Assembly: GCA_965246855.1 (NCBI GenBank)
Contig: CBDFFP010000004.1
Location: 62,001 to 126,000 of the forward strand
Direction: 5' to 3'
Origin: UBA1952 sp965246855
GTDB taxonomy: Bacteria > Bacteroidota > Bacteroidia > Chitinophagales > Chitinophagaceae
DNA: 64,000 nucleotides
Shown: positions 56,580 to 64,000 of the stretch, one piece after another
Position numbering within the stretch: position 1 is the first letter of the stretch
How the letters are laid out: every line of letters begins with the position of its first letter
Program-made: the position numbers and the translations under genes
The notes under the pieces: generated by a model
The model's input: the letters and a program-made list of their open reading frames with translations, nothing else
What the model was told of the DNA's origin: nothing
The model's database searches: none

Positions 56580-57149
56580 TCTCACTTCCGCCGACAATGA
56601 ATGCGCTCTTTCTGGCTGGTGGTCGGTGAACAGAATGGCCTTTCGGGATGCTTCTTCCGTCATAATTCGCGCGAAGCGTTCCACCGTCACCGGACTTATT
56701 CCCCGGAACGGCTCATCGAGAAGTAGATAAGGGCTTTTCTGACGCAAAAGACAGTAGAGTTCTACCACGCGGCGCTCGCCGCCGGACAGCATAGAGAAAC
56801 GGCTTTTCAGAAGCAAAGAGTACTCTGGGAAATCCGTCAGGAAAGTATTCTTCAGGACTTCAAAATGGCGCAGAACCATATCCACGCGCAGGCTTCCCGG
56901 CGTCATAGCATCTTGCGGCAACATTCGGAGCAGGTGCGGCTTTTGATAGAGCTTTGGCTCCGGCATACCGTTCACGCGCACCATTCCTTCGCAGCGCAGC
57001 AAGCCATAAATTTTAAGGAGCAAACTCGTTTTTCCGCAGCCGCTCGCTCCCAATAGAGCAACCGTCTTCCCAACTTCCATTTGCACGTAAACGCCCGAAA
57101 GCACCGTGCGGTTTTGGCGCTCCAAACGGATGCTGTCAGCTTCCAGCAT
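56571..57149 (-). CDS. ABC-type ATP-binding protein
   Basis: The 192-residue protein has Walker A GASGCGKTS (33-41), the signature LSGGERR and Walker B YLLLDEP with DHQ as the switch His region. It is short for an ABC importer or exporter ATPase, lacking extra C-terminal regions. The small membrane protein encoded 3 bp upstream is its likely partner. The substrate is unknown. Confidence 0.85.
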   Translation of the reverse strand: MLEADSIRLERQNRTVLSGVYVQMEVGKTVALLGASGCGKTSLLLKIYGLLRCEGMVRVNGMPEPKLYQKPHLLRMLPQDAMTPGSLRVDMVLRHFEVLKNTFLTDFPEYSLLLKSRFSMLSGGERRVVELYCLLRQKSPYLLLDEPFRGISPVTVERFARIMTEEASRKAILFTDHQPERAHSLSAEVRNL

Positions 57150-57152
57150 GGC

Positions 57153-57455
57153 TTATCGCAGATTGAAAGTGAACAGCAGAAACAGCACTAAAAGCAGCGC
57201 ATCCACCACAAAGGAAACCATCCAAAGGCGCACAGCCGTCAGGCCCAGATTGCGGTAGTAGAAAAGCGTTGTCGGGCGGAGCTTCCGCACCAGATAAAAG
57301 ACGGTGGCATTGGCTGCTATTTTAAAGAAAAAAAGCGCCCTCAATACCGAATTGCCATAGAGGAAAAAAAGCTGACAGCAGGCAAGATTCACCAGCAGCA
57401 GGGCTGGAGAAAATTGCCGGGAGAAGGTAAGGAGAAGGGCGACTTTAGTACGCAC
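57153..57455 (-). CDS. Small membrane protein, possible partner of the ABC ATPase
   Basis: The 100-residue product has about three hydrophobic segments (residues 15-35, 40-58, 75-97) and a Lys/Arg-rich loop. There is no family I recognise. It is separated from the ATPase gene by 3 bp and so is probably translated with it. Confidence 0.55.
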   Translation of the reverse strand: MRTKVALLLTFSRQFSPALLLVNLACCQLFFLYGNSVLRALFFFKIAANATVFYLVRKLRPTTLFYYRNLGLTAVRLWMVSFVVDALLLVLFLLFTFNLR

Positions 57456-57491
57456 GGGGAAGACCCGAAAGAAAAATTATTGAGTGATTTC

Positions 57492-58769
57492 CTACCCCAC
57501 CCGCCAGCCCTCAATCTCCCCCGCTTTGCGTTCCTCATACAGCGTTTCGGCGGAAATATAGTTGTCGGTATAGCCGTGCATAATGCCGCCCTTCGCGCTC
57601 TTTTCCCACAACACGAATCTCTCTGTCCCGGAAAAAGAGGCTGCAAAAGCGGTTTGTTTTTCCAGCGAAAGAATGCGCAGCGCCTTGTTGCGGTCGTGGC
57701 GGATGTTTACGGGAACCACCGGGCGGATGGAAAGCGCATCGGTGTTGGTGCGCTCAGAATAGGTAAATACGTGGAGATAAGTAATGGGCAGCGCGCTTAA
57801 AAAGTCGTGCGTGTCGCGGAAATCTTCGTCGGTTTCGGAAGGGAAGCCCACGATTACATCCGCGCCAATTCCGGCGTGCGGCATCTGGGTTTTGATGTGG
57901 GCAATGCGGTCTGCATACAGTTCCCGTTGGTAACGACGGCGCATGAGGGCAAGCACGCGGTTGCTGCCGCTTTGGAGCGGAATATGGAAGTGCGGCATGA
58001 AGCGCCGGGAGCTTGCCACGAAGGAAATAATGTCGTCGGTCAGCAGGTTTGGCTCAATGGAAGAAATACGGTAGCGCGCAATGCCTTCCACTTCGTCAAG
58101 CTGTTGAATAAGCTCATAAAAACTTTCCTCGCGCCGCTTGCCGCCATCATAGCCTTTACCAAAATCGCCGAGGTTAATGCCTGTGAGAACCACTTCCTTC
58201 GCGCCGTTTCGGGCCACTTCTTTCACCCGTTCCACCACCCCCTGAATACTATCGCTACGGCTGTGTCCCCGCGCCTGCGGAATGGTGCAGAAAGTGCAGG
58301 TATAATCGCATCCGTCCTGCACCTTCAAAAACGTGCGCGTTCTATCTCCTTCAGAGTGGGCGGCATGAAAGCCTTCTACGGCTCCAATCTCGTTGCAGGC
58401 CACGCGCGCCGCGCCTTTGCTCAAGGTTCGTAGGTGAGAAGAAAGCTGGAATTTTTCTGCCGCACCCAAAACCAAATCCACGCCTGGAATCGCAATGATT
58501 TCCTGCGGTTTTAGTTGGGCGTAGCAACCCGTAACGACCACCAGTGCTTCGGGTGCGCGGCGCTGAATACGGCGCACCAGCATCCGGCATTCCTTGTCCG
58601 CATTTTCAGTAACGGAGCAGGTGTTCAGCACATACACGTCGGCCTTCTCTTCAAAAGATTTCCGGGGAAACCCCTGCGTTTCCAGTTGGCGGCCCAGCGC
58701 CGAAGTCTCGGAAAAGTTGAGCTTGCAGCCCAGCGTGTGGAAAGCTACCGACGGCAATTGTTCATTCAT
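57492..58769 (-). CDS. mtaB: tRNA t6A37 methylthiotransferase
   Basis: The 425-residue radical-SAM protein has an N-terminal MTTase domain with cysteines (HTLGCKLN, NTCSVTENADKEC, TGCYAQ) and a radical-SAM motif CDYTCTFCTIP (CxxxCxxC). It adds a methylthio group to t6A37 in tRNA. The C-terminal TRAM-like part is short but present. The start at 58769 matches the family. Confidence 0.93.
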   Translation of the reverse strand: MNEQLPSVAFHTLGCKLNFSETSALGRQLETQGFPRKSFEEKADVYVLNTCSVTENADKECRMLVRRIQRRAPEALVVVTGCYAQLKPQEIIAIPGVDLVLGAAEKFQLSSHLRTLSKGAARVACNEIGAVEGFHAAHSEGDRTRTFLKVQDGCDYTCTFCTIPQARGHSRSDSIQGVVERVKEVARNGAKEVVLTGINLGDFGKGYDGGKRREESFYELIQQLDEVEGIARYRISSIEPNLLTDDIISFVASSRRFMPHFHIPLQSGSNRVLALMRRRYQRELYADRIAHIKTQMPHAGIGADVIVGFPSETDEDFRDTHDFLSALPITYLHVFTYSERTNTDALSIRPVVPVNIRHDRNKALRILSLEKQTAFAASFSGTERFVLWEKSAKGGIMHGYTDNYISAETLYEERKAGEIEGWRVG

Positions 58770-58868
58770 CGCGGGGCAAATTTACGGCGGTGTTGTAGAG
58801 ACACGATTTATGGCGTCGCTACTGGCGTCTGTTTTTTACCTTTGGCGAAATTCATTCAACACTTTTTT

Positions 58869-59429
58869 ATGAAAAAATCCCTTCTGCTTTTTGCCGCCGC
58901 GCTCTTGAGTCTTACGGCCTGCAAAAAAGACGCGCTCACCAGCCTTGCTGATATTACGTTTACAAAGTCCTACACAGAAGACATTGATGTGCCCGGTGGA
59001 ATTGCCGACACGAACGTGACTGTTTTGGGCGGAAGTCAAGATTTGCCATTTTCCTTTTCGCTTGCAACCGGCATTCAGCAGCTTGTATCCCAGTACAATA
59101 CCAGCACGGATAAGCTCGTTTCCGTAAAGGTGGATTCGGTATCTTTCACTGCGATTGCGCCCGTGGGCCAGAACCTCGATTTCCTGAACAGCGTTGAATT
59201 GCGCCTGAACGCAAACGGCCTCACGGAAACCACCATTGCCCGGAAAAGTGTTTTCCCAAAGGGACAAACCACCGTGCAGCTTGATGTGCTGGATGTGAAC
59301 CTGAAAGATTTTTTCCTGAAAGATTCCCTAACAGTGCGCGTGGTAGCTAATGTGAATGCCCTTCCGGCAAATGGAACCAAGCTGCGCTTCGGCAATAAAT
59401 ACGCGATTACGGCGAACCCGCTGCGGTAA
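58869..59429 (+). CDS. Lipoprotein of unknown function
   Basis: The 186-residue product has a lipoprotein signal (LLSLTACKKD, Cys18). The mature part is mainly beta-strand. No domain is recognised. The ATG at 58869 starts the signal peptide. Upstream in-frame codons overlap mtaB on the other strand and are rejected. Confidence 0.7.
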   Translation: MKKSLLLFAAALLSLTACKKDALTSLADITFTKSYTEDIDVPGGIADTNVTVLGGSQDLPFSFSLATGIQQLVSQYNTSTDKLVSVKVDSVSFTAIAPVGQNLDFLNSVELRLNANGLTETTIARKSVFPKGQTTVQLDVLDVNLKDFFLKDSLTVRVVANVNALPANGTKLRFGNKYAITANPLR

Positions 59430-59452
59430 CATAGGTCATAAGTCATGATGAC

Positions 59453-60631
59453 TTATGAATAGTGGAACGTTCCCCACGCGCTTTCCACCACCACTTCCTT
59501 TTTCTCCGCCGCTTCCACCCTACCGCTCACCTGCGCTTCAATGCCAAATCGCGCTGAGATTTCCACAATGCCCGCAGCGGTTTCGGTATCGGTGTAGATT
59601 TCCAGCCGCTGGCCCATGTTGAACACCTGATGCATCTCGCGCCAGTCGGTTCCGGCAGCTTCCTGAATCATCTTGAACAAGGGTGGTGCGGGAAGGAGAT
59701 TGTTCTTCACCACGCGCAACGGACGAGGCAGATAATGCAACACCTTACTTTGTCCGCCGCCACTGCAATGGATAATGCCGTGAATTTTGGCGCGGAATTG
59801 TTCCAGGATTTTCAACACCACCGGCGCATACGTGCGTGTAGGCGAAAGCAGCATCTTCCCTACATCCAAGCCCGTTTCCGTCGCGTCCGTGAGGCGGTAT
59901 TTTCCGTTGTAAACCACTTCCTTTGGCAAGGCCGGATCTACGCTTTCCGGGTATTTTTCGGCGTAGAAATGGTGAAGCATTTCGTGGCGCGCCGAGGTCA
60001 ATCCGTTAGAGCCGATGCCGCTGTTGTAGCCGTCTTCATACACCGCTTTCCCGTAGGACGCAAGCGATACCACCACATCGCCTGCTTGCAGGTTTTCGGT
60101 GGTTACAAGGTCGGCGCGCTTCATGCGGCAGGCCATCGTTCCGTCCACGATAATGGTGCGCACGGCATCGCCCAAATCCGCCGTTTCGCCGCCCATAAAA
60201 TGGATGTCCACGCCGTATTCGCGCAAGCGATCAAAACATCGTTGTGTGCCGTTGATAATTTCGCTCAAGACCTCGCCGGGAATCAGTCCTTTGTTGCGGC
60301 CAATGGTGGAAGAATAGGTAAAAGGCCCCGTTGCCCCTACGCACAACAGGTCGTCGGTGTTCATCACAATCGCATCCATCGCAATGCCTTCCCACACCGA
60401 GATATCGCCTGTTTCTTTCCAATAGAGATAGGCCAGAATGCCTTTCGTGCCTGCGCCGTCGGCATGCATGAGGTTGCAATACGCCGGGTCGCCGCCCCAG
60501 ATGTCGGGGTAGATTTTGCAGAAGGCTTTGGGGAAAAGGCCGTGGTCCAGTTGGGCAACAGCAGCGTGTACTTCTTCTTTTCCGGCAGAAACGCCGCGCA
60601 GCGCGTAGCGGTTATCGGTGGGCGTAGGCAT
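59453..60631 (-). CDS. purM: Phosphoribosylformylglycinamidine cyclo-ligase (AIR synthetase)
   Basis: The 392-residue protein shows HADGAGTKGILAY, IAMDAIVMNTDDLLCVGA, MGGETADLGDAVRT and HCSGGGQSKVLHY, the AIR-synthase ATP and substrate motifs. It forms AIR from FGAM in purine synthesis. It is longer than the E. coli enzyme, as in other Bacteroidota members. The start at 60631 excludes a 17-residue non-conserved extension. Confidence 0.93.
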   Translation of the reverse strand: MPTPTDNRYALRGVSAGKEEVHAAVAQLDHGLFPKAFCKIYPDIWGGDPAYCNLMHADGAGTKGILAYLYWKETGDISVWEGIAMDAIVMNTDDLLCVGATGPFTYSSTIGRNKGLIPGEVLSEIINGTQRCFDRLREYGVDIHFMGGETADLGDAVRTIIVDGTMACRMKRADLVTTENLQAGDVVVSLASYGKAVYEDGYNSGIGSNGLTSARHEMLHHFYAEKYPESVDPALPKEVVYNGKYRLTDATETGLDVGKMLLSPTRTYAPVVLKILEQFRAKIHGIIHCSGGGQSKVLHYLPRPLRVVKNNLLPAPPLFKMIQEAAGTDWREMHQVFNMGQRLEIYTDTETAAGIVEISARFGIEAQVSGRVEAAEKKEVVVESAWGTFHYS

Positions 60632-60744
60632 GGGGCAAAAATAGGGGCGAGGAGTAAGGGGCGAAGGATTGAGAGAATACATTGATCACCCCTCACCCCT
60701 GCAAACTGGCTTGATATTTGGAGTAACATTCCTAAATAAAAGAA

Positions 60745-61104
60745 ATGAAGAAGACGCTTGTGCTCGGCGCGTCCGACAACCCGATGCGGTACAGCTACAA
60801 AGCGATTGCCTCTTTGCTGCGCAATGGCCACGCCGTTATTGCGGTCGGAAATAAAAACTCCAGCGTCATGGGGCTGACGATTACCAAAGATTTCCCGGAA
60901 AAAGGCTCTGTCCACACGGTGACGCTCTACCTCAACCCACGCAACCAGCGGCCCTACTACGAAGCCATTATTAACCTCCAACCGCAACGCATCCTCTTCA
61001 ACCCCGGCGCAGAAAACCCCGAACTGGAACAGCTTGCCGAAGATGCAGGCATCCAAACAATGGAAGCCTGTACGCTGGTGCTGCTGGCAACGGGGCAGTA
61101 CTAA
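60745..61104 (+). CDS. CoA-binding domain protein
   Basis: The 119-residue protein has the Rossmann opening KKTLVLGASDNPMRYSYKA and a C-terminal FNPGAENPEL...ACTLVLLATGQY, the CoA_binding_2 family pattern. It may bind CoA or nucleotides. The function is unknown. Confidence 0.85.
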   Translation: MKKTLVLGASDNPMRYSYKAIASLLRNGHAVIAVGNKNSSVMGLTITKDFPEKGSVHTVTLYLNPRNQRPYYEAIINLQPQRILFNPGAENPELEQLAEDAGIQTMEACTLVLLATGQY

Positions 61105-61106
61105 GC

Positions 61107-61134
61107 AATGAACAATGAGTAATGAATAATGGGA
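61107..61134. repeat. Heptamer repeat (AATGAnn)
   Basis: Units AATGAAC, AATGAGT, AATGAAT, AATGGGA lie directly after the CoA-binding gene. Confidence 0.75.
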
Positions 61135-61148
61135 GGTACTTTTAGGGA

Positions 61149-61520
61149 ATGAAAACCGCTGCTGTTTTGAATCGGATTTGCTGCCGGGTGTTGATTGTGG
61201 CGGTGGTGATGTTGGTGGGTTTAAGGGCGGAAGCGCAGAGTAATTCTCCTTCGACGAAGCCAACCGGTCAGCAGCCTGTTCACGTTACCCAATACCAGCC
61301 AGAAGATACAAATTCTACCGAGCACAAATCCAGAAAGCTGGAACAAAAAGTAGTAAATCACCCTCTTTCAAAAGATGAGATTGCGGTACTACCCTCCTTT
61401 ATCAAACCTTTTCTAGGGAAAATGTTCCCCCTTATGCAACCCGGCAACAAATCTTACAGCGGCTGGGAATGGGATAAAATGGGTAAGTTCTCTCGTGAAT
61501 TGGCCGAACAACAACGGTAG
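61149..61520 (+). CDS. Hypothetical exported protein
   Basis: The 123-residue product has a signal peptide (ends RAEAQ) and a Ser/Thr/Pro-rich linker, then a short conserved-looking tail (LPSFIKPFLGKMFPLM). No family is recognised. Confidence 0.5.
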   Translation: MKTAAVLNRICCRVLIVAVVMLVGLRAEAQSNSPSTKPTGQQPVHVTQYQPEDTNSTEHKSRKLEQKVVNHPLSKDEIAVLPSFIKPFLGKMFPLMQPGNKSYSGWEWDKMGKFSRELAEQQR

Positions 61521-61538
61521 AGACAAGCCGGTTTCTTA

Positions 61539-61583
61539 GACTTGACAAGTCCATCAACAATTCCTCCGAGGACTTGTCAAGTC
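61539..61583. repeat. Inverted repeat GACTTGACAAGTCC
   Basis: Two 14-bp arms, 61539-61552 and 61570-61583, are perfectly complementary and separated by 17 bases. It lies between the convergent exported-protein and anmK genes, so it could terminate either transcript or be a dispersed palindrome. Confidence 0.8.
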
Positions 61584-61620
61584 CCGCCACATTTCCGCAT
61601 TCTCCCCATTACCGCATTTC

Positions 61621-62697
61621 TTACGAAACCCACAACGCCCCGCCCACGCTGTTTCGCGCCGCGCCAGTAACAGATTGAAGTACGTTCTCTTCCTCGCGCC
61701 AGCGCAACACACCAATAAGCGCCATCACCAGCGCCTCCTTAAAATCCACCACTTCTTTTTCGGGGATAATTACCTCAATGCCCGCCGGAAGCAGCTTTTC
61801 GCGCAGCATGGAAATGAGGAAAGAATTGTGCGCCCCGCCGCCGGTAACGAGCATCTCTCCGGCCCCATTTCCATAGCGCAAAACTGCTTCGGCAATCTGC
61901 CCGGCCAAGTGTTCGCAAAAGGAGCGGAGCAGGTCGGGCGTGGTGTGGGCCGTGTCTTCCAACACCACCGCGCCGAGGAAAAGGGCCGCAGCATTGCTCA
62001 AACTTTTGGGCGCAGCCTGCACGAAATACGCGCCGCTGTTGAGCGCCGTTATAATTGGGGAAACAGGCTTTCCCACCGCTGCCAGCGCGCCGTCTGCGTC
62101 GTATTCTTTGCCTTCGCGGGCGGCCAGCCGGTTCATCACCGCGTTGGCCGGGCCGATGTCAAAAGCCAGCCGGGCCTCGCCGCTTTGAACGGTGAGGTTG
62201 GCAATGCCGCCGATGTTGAGTAGATACGGATACTGCCCGAAAAAGAGCTTGTCGCCGATAGGAACGATGGGCGCGCCCTGTCCACTGAGGGCTACATCCA
62301 CCGCCCGCAAATCGGTAATGACGGGCAGACCAGTAGTGGCCGCAATCGCTGCGCCACAGCCTATTTGAGACGTGGTTTTCGTGCTTGGCTCGTGGAATAC
62401 GGTGTGGCCGTGCGAGGCGATAAAATGGACTTTGTGGTGGAGGTTATGCTTCTCCACAAAAGCGACCACCTGCGCTCCCAACCAGTGCCCATACCGCGTA
62501 TGCAGCCGCAGAAATTCGGGCACGTTCATCTCCGGCGCGCGCAGCAAATCTTCCTTCCATTCTGGTGAATAAGCCACACAATCCGTTGCCAGAAATTCAT
62601 AGCGCCAGCTTCCGCGCTGCTCGGTGAGGGCGACGAAAGCAAGGTCTAATCCATCCAGGGAAGAGCCGGACATCAGGCCGAGAACGTTGTAAACCAT
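61621..62697 (-). CDS. anmK: Anhydro-N-acetylmuramic acid kinase
   Basis: The 358-residue protein has GLMSGSSLDGLDLAFV (phosphate-1 region), LLNIGGIANLT, FDIGPANAVMN and LVTGGGAHNSFL, as in AnmK of the actin-like ATPase fold. It recycles anhydro-MurNAc from cell-wall turnover to MurNAc-6-phosphate. Confidence 0.93.
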   Translation of the reverse strand: MVYNVLGLMSGSSLDGLDLAFVALTEQRGSWRYEFLATDCVAYSPEWKEDLLRAPEMNVPEFLRLHTRYGHWLGAQVVAFVEKHNLHHKVHFIASHGHTVFHEPSTKTTSQIGCGAAIAATTGLPVITDLRAVDVALSGQGAPIVPIGDKLFFGQYPYLLNIGGIANLTVQSGEARLAFDIGPANAVMNRLAAREGKEYDADGALAAVGKPVSPIITALNSGAYFVQAAPKSLSNAAALFLGAVVLEDTAHTTPDLLRSFCEHLAGQIAEAVLRYGNGAGEMLVTGGGAHNSFLISMLREKLLPAGIEVIIPEKEVVDFKEALVMALIGVLRWREEENVLQSVTGAARNSVGGALWVS

Positions 62698-62702
62698 TAT
62701 TT

Positions 62703-62744
62703 TAGGGAATAGGTATTAGGGAATAGGGAATAGGGAATAGGGAA
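62703..62744. repeat. Heptamer repeat (TAGGGAA)
   Basis: Six units, five exact TAGGGAA and one TAGGTAT, lie just upstream of anmK and beside the REP-like element. Confidence 0.85.
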
Positions 62745-62757
62745 TACACAACGTGTG

Positions 62758-62850
62758 TCATTCCGACCGATAGGGAGGAATCTCACAGCAGGCGAGCCAC
62801 AGCAGATAAAACACAACGCGAGTGAGATTCCTCCCTAGCGGTCGGAATGA
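62758..62850. repeat. REP-like inverted repeat, second member
   Basis: 28-bp arms (TCATTCCGACCG... at 62758-62785 and the complement ending at 62850) differ at one base. The family is the same as at 47020-47091, sharing TCATTCCGAC and GGAGGAATCTCA. Confidence 0.88.
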
Positions 62851-62884
62851 CCCGCATTTTGCAAGGACAGCTTTACACAAAAAC

Positions 62885-62916
62885 AGAAATGCGGCTTTCG
62901 CAAAAACCGCATTTCT
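62885..62916. terminator. Terminator downstream of sucD
   Basis: A 10-bp stem AGAAATGCGG / CCGCATTTCT with a 12-base loop, 36 bp past the sucD stop. Nothing else is visible in 62851-62951. Confidence 0.7.
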
Positions 62917-62951
62917 CCATTATCACATTGCCACATGGGCACATTGCCGCA

Positions 62952-63824
62952 TTATCCCTTCATCGCCTCGGCCAGCGTCTTGCCAATGTTTGCGGGGCTT
63001 TCCACCACGTGGATGCCGCATTCGCGCATGATTTCCATCTTGGCCGCTGCCGTGTCTTCCGCACCGCCAACGATAGCGCCTGCGTGGCCCATACGGCGGC
63101 CCGGAGGCGCGGTTTGACCGGCAATAAATCCTACCACCGGCTTGCGCATATTGTCTTTCAGCCAGCGCGCGGCTTCGGCTTCCATGCCGCCGCCAATCTC
63201 GCCAATCATGATGATGGCGTCGGTTTCGGGGTCGTTCATCAAAAGCTCTACGGCTTCCTTCGTGGTGGTGCCGATAATCGGGTCGCCGCCAATGCCGATG
63301 GCGGTGGAAATGCCCAGTCCGGCTTTTACGGTCTGGTCTGCCGCTTCGTAAGTCAGGGTTCCGCTTTTGCTCACAATGCCGATGCGGCCTGCCTTAAACA
63401 CAAAGCCGGGCATGATGCCCACTTTCGCTTCATCGGCGGTAATCACGCCGGGGCAGTTGGGGCCGATGAGGCGGCAGTCGTAATCCCGGATAAAGTCGCG
63501 GGCCAGAATCATGTCCTGCACCGGGATGCCTTCGGTGATGCAGATGATCACTTTAATGCCCCCGGCAGCGGCTTCCATAATGGCGTCGGCAGCAAAAGCA
63601 GGCGGCACGAAGATGATGCTCACGTCGGCTCCGGTGGCTTCTACGGCTTCCTTCACAGTGTTGAAAACCGGGCGCTCCAGGTGCATGGTTCCGCCTTTGG
63701 CCGGCGTTACGCCACCTACCACCTGGGTTCCGTATTCCATCATCTGCGAGGCGTGGAAAGAGCCTTCCGTTCCGGTGAAGCCCTGCACCAGGACTTTAGA
63801 ATTTTTGTTGACGAGGACAGCCAT
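62952..63824 (-). CDS. sucD: Succinate-CoA ligase, alpha subunit
   Basis: The 290-residue protein has VQGFTGTEGSFHASQM, the CoA-binding region VGGVTPAKGG, NCPGVITADEAKVGIMPG, and the active-site His in GHAGAIVGG. It acts in the citric acid cycle with SucC, not encoded nearby in the window. The ATG at 63824 is chosen because family members start here. 63825-64000 holds TTGGA-rich repeats and no gene that I can support. Confidence 0.95.
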   Translation of the reverse strand: MAVLVNKNSKVLVQGFTGTEGSFHASQMMEYGTQVVGGVTPAKGGTMHLERPVFNTVKEAVEATGADVSIIFVPPAFAADAIMEAAAGGIKVIICITEGIPVQDMILARDFIRDYDCRLIGPNCPGVITADEAKVGIMPGFVFKAGRIGIVSKSGTLTYEAADQTVKAGLGISTAIGIGGDPIIGTTTKEAVELLMNDPETDAIIMIGEIGGGMEAEAARWLKDNMRKPVVGFIAGQTAPPGRRMGHAGAIVGGAEDTAAAKMEIMRECGIHVVESPANIGKTLAEAMKG

Positions 63825-64000
63825 TGAGCGTCTTTTAGGGGGAGAAAGTTTTGGGTAGAAAAAGCGCGGCAAATGTAAGGGGCGGCGGGGGTTGGATAGT
63901 GTTGGAGGACGTTGGAGGGGTTGGAAGCTTCGCGTTGGAAGGTTGGAAGGCTTCAGATAAGAATATCGTCGTTTTCGTTGCAGCATCTGTTTCACAAGAT

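Noticed and set aside
63825..64000. Heptamer repeat upstream of sucD.
   Set aside because: TTGGA recurs, but the spacing varies (8-13 bp), so it does not fit the 7-bp family.

Overview
The window is a stretch of a Bacteroidota chromosome, probably from the Chitinophagia/Chitinophagales side of the phylum. The basis is a PorX-type response regulator, a secreted protein with a type IX secretion (T9SS) sorting tail, Bacteroidota-style AraC and Crp/Fnr regulators, a Bacteroidota-style phage integrase, and core genes arranged mrdA-rodA, purB, purM, fmt, sucD. No species can be named from the sequence alone.

Layout. 1-11.6 kb: small regulators, two AhpD-like carboxymuconolactone decarboxylase (CMD) proteins that share an upstream palindrome, an exported hydrolase, a DinB/NRDE/ATP-grasp/LysE/Crp run, and a T9SS cargo protein. 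11.6-33.9 kb: a genomic island. It holds a very large type I-B CRISPR array (157 repeats by my manual count), a complete cas6-cas8-cas7-cas5-cas3-cas4-cas1-cas2 operon reading toward the array, a three-repeat degenerate mini-array divergent from cas6, then remnants of an integrative element (small HTH protein, an unknown protein and a frameshifted tyrosine integrase) ending at a tRNA-Gln gene. The left end of the array abuts the last ~60 codons of a truncated short-chain dehydrogenase gene. 34-42.4 kb: cell elongation genes (mrdA, rodA), a metallo-hydrolase, an ECF sigma/anti-sigma/periplasmic protein set, an ACP phosphodiesterase and an exported serine hydrolase. 42.7-44.6 kb: a compact island holding an apparent toxin-antitoxin-chaperone (TAC) module, bounded by a decayed copy of the 3' end of purB on one side and intact purB on the other. 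44.6-64 kb: housekeeping genes (purB, xerD, aroQ, fmt, porX, MoxR ATPase, mtaB, purM, anmK, sucD) with two exported ferritin-like proteins and several small unknowns.

How it works together. The CRISPR locus looks complete for adaptation (cas1, cas2, cas4), crRNA processing (cas6) and interference (cas8, cas7, cas5, cas3). The array is read on the minus strand, with its leader beside cas2 and its degenerate old end at 11.8 kb. Repeated spacers show a clear pattern: six pairs share exactly the same PAM-side end but differ by 1-2 bases at the other end, which points to repeated independent capture of the same protospacers. Other duplicates are exact and look like recombination within the array.

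Most interesting non-CRISPR structures: ten 12-13 bp palindromes at an almost perfect 21-bp period directly upstream of an unknown conserved gene (47.6-47.8 kb), the TAC island at purB, and intergenic tandem repeats that differ in sequence but share a 7-bp period at six loci.
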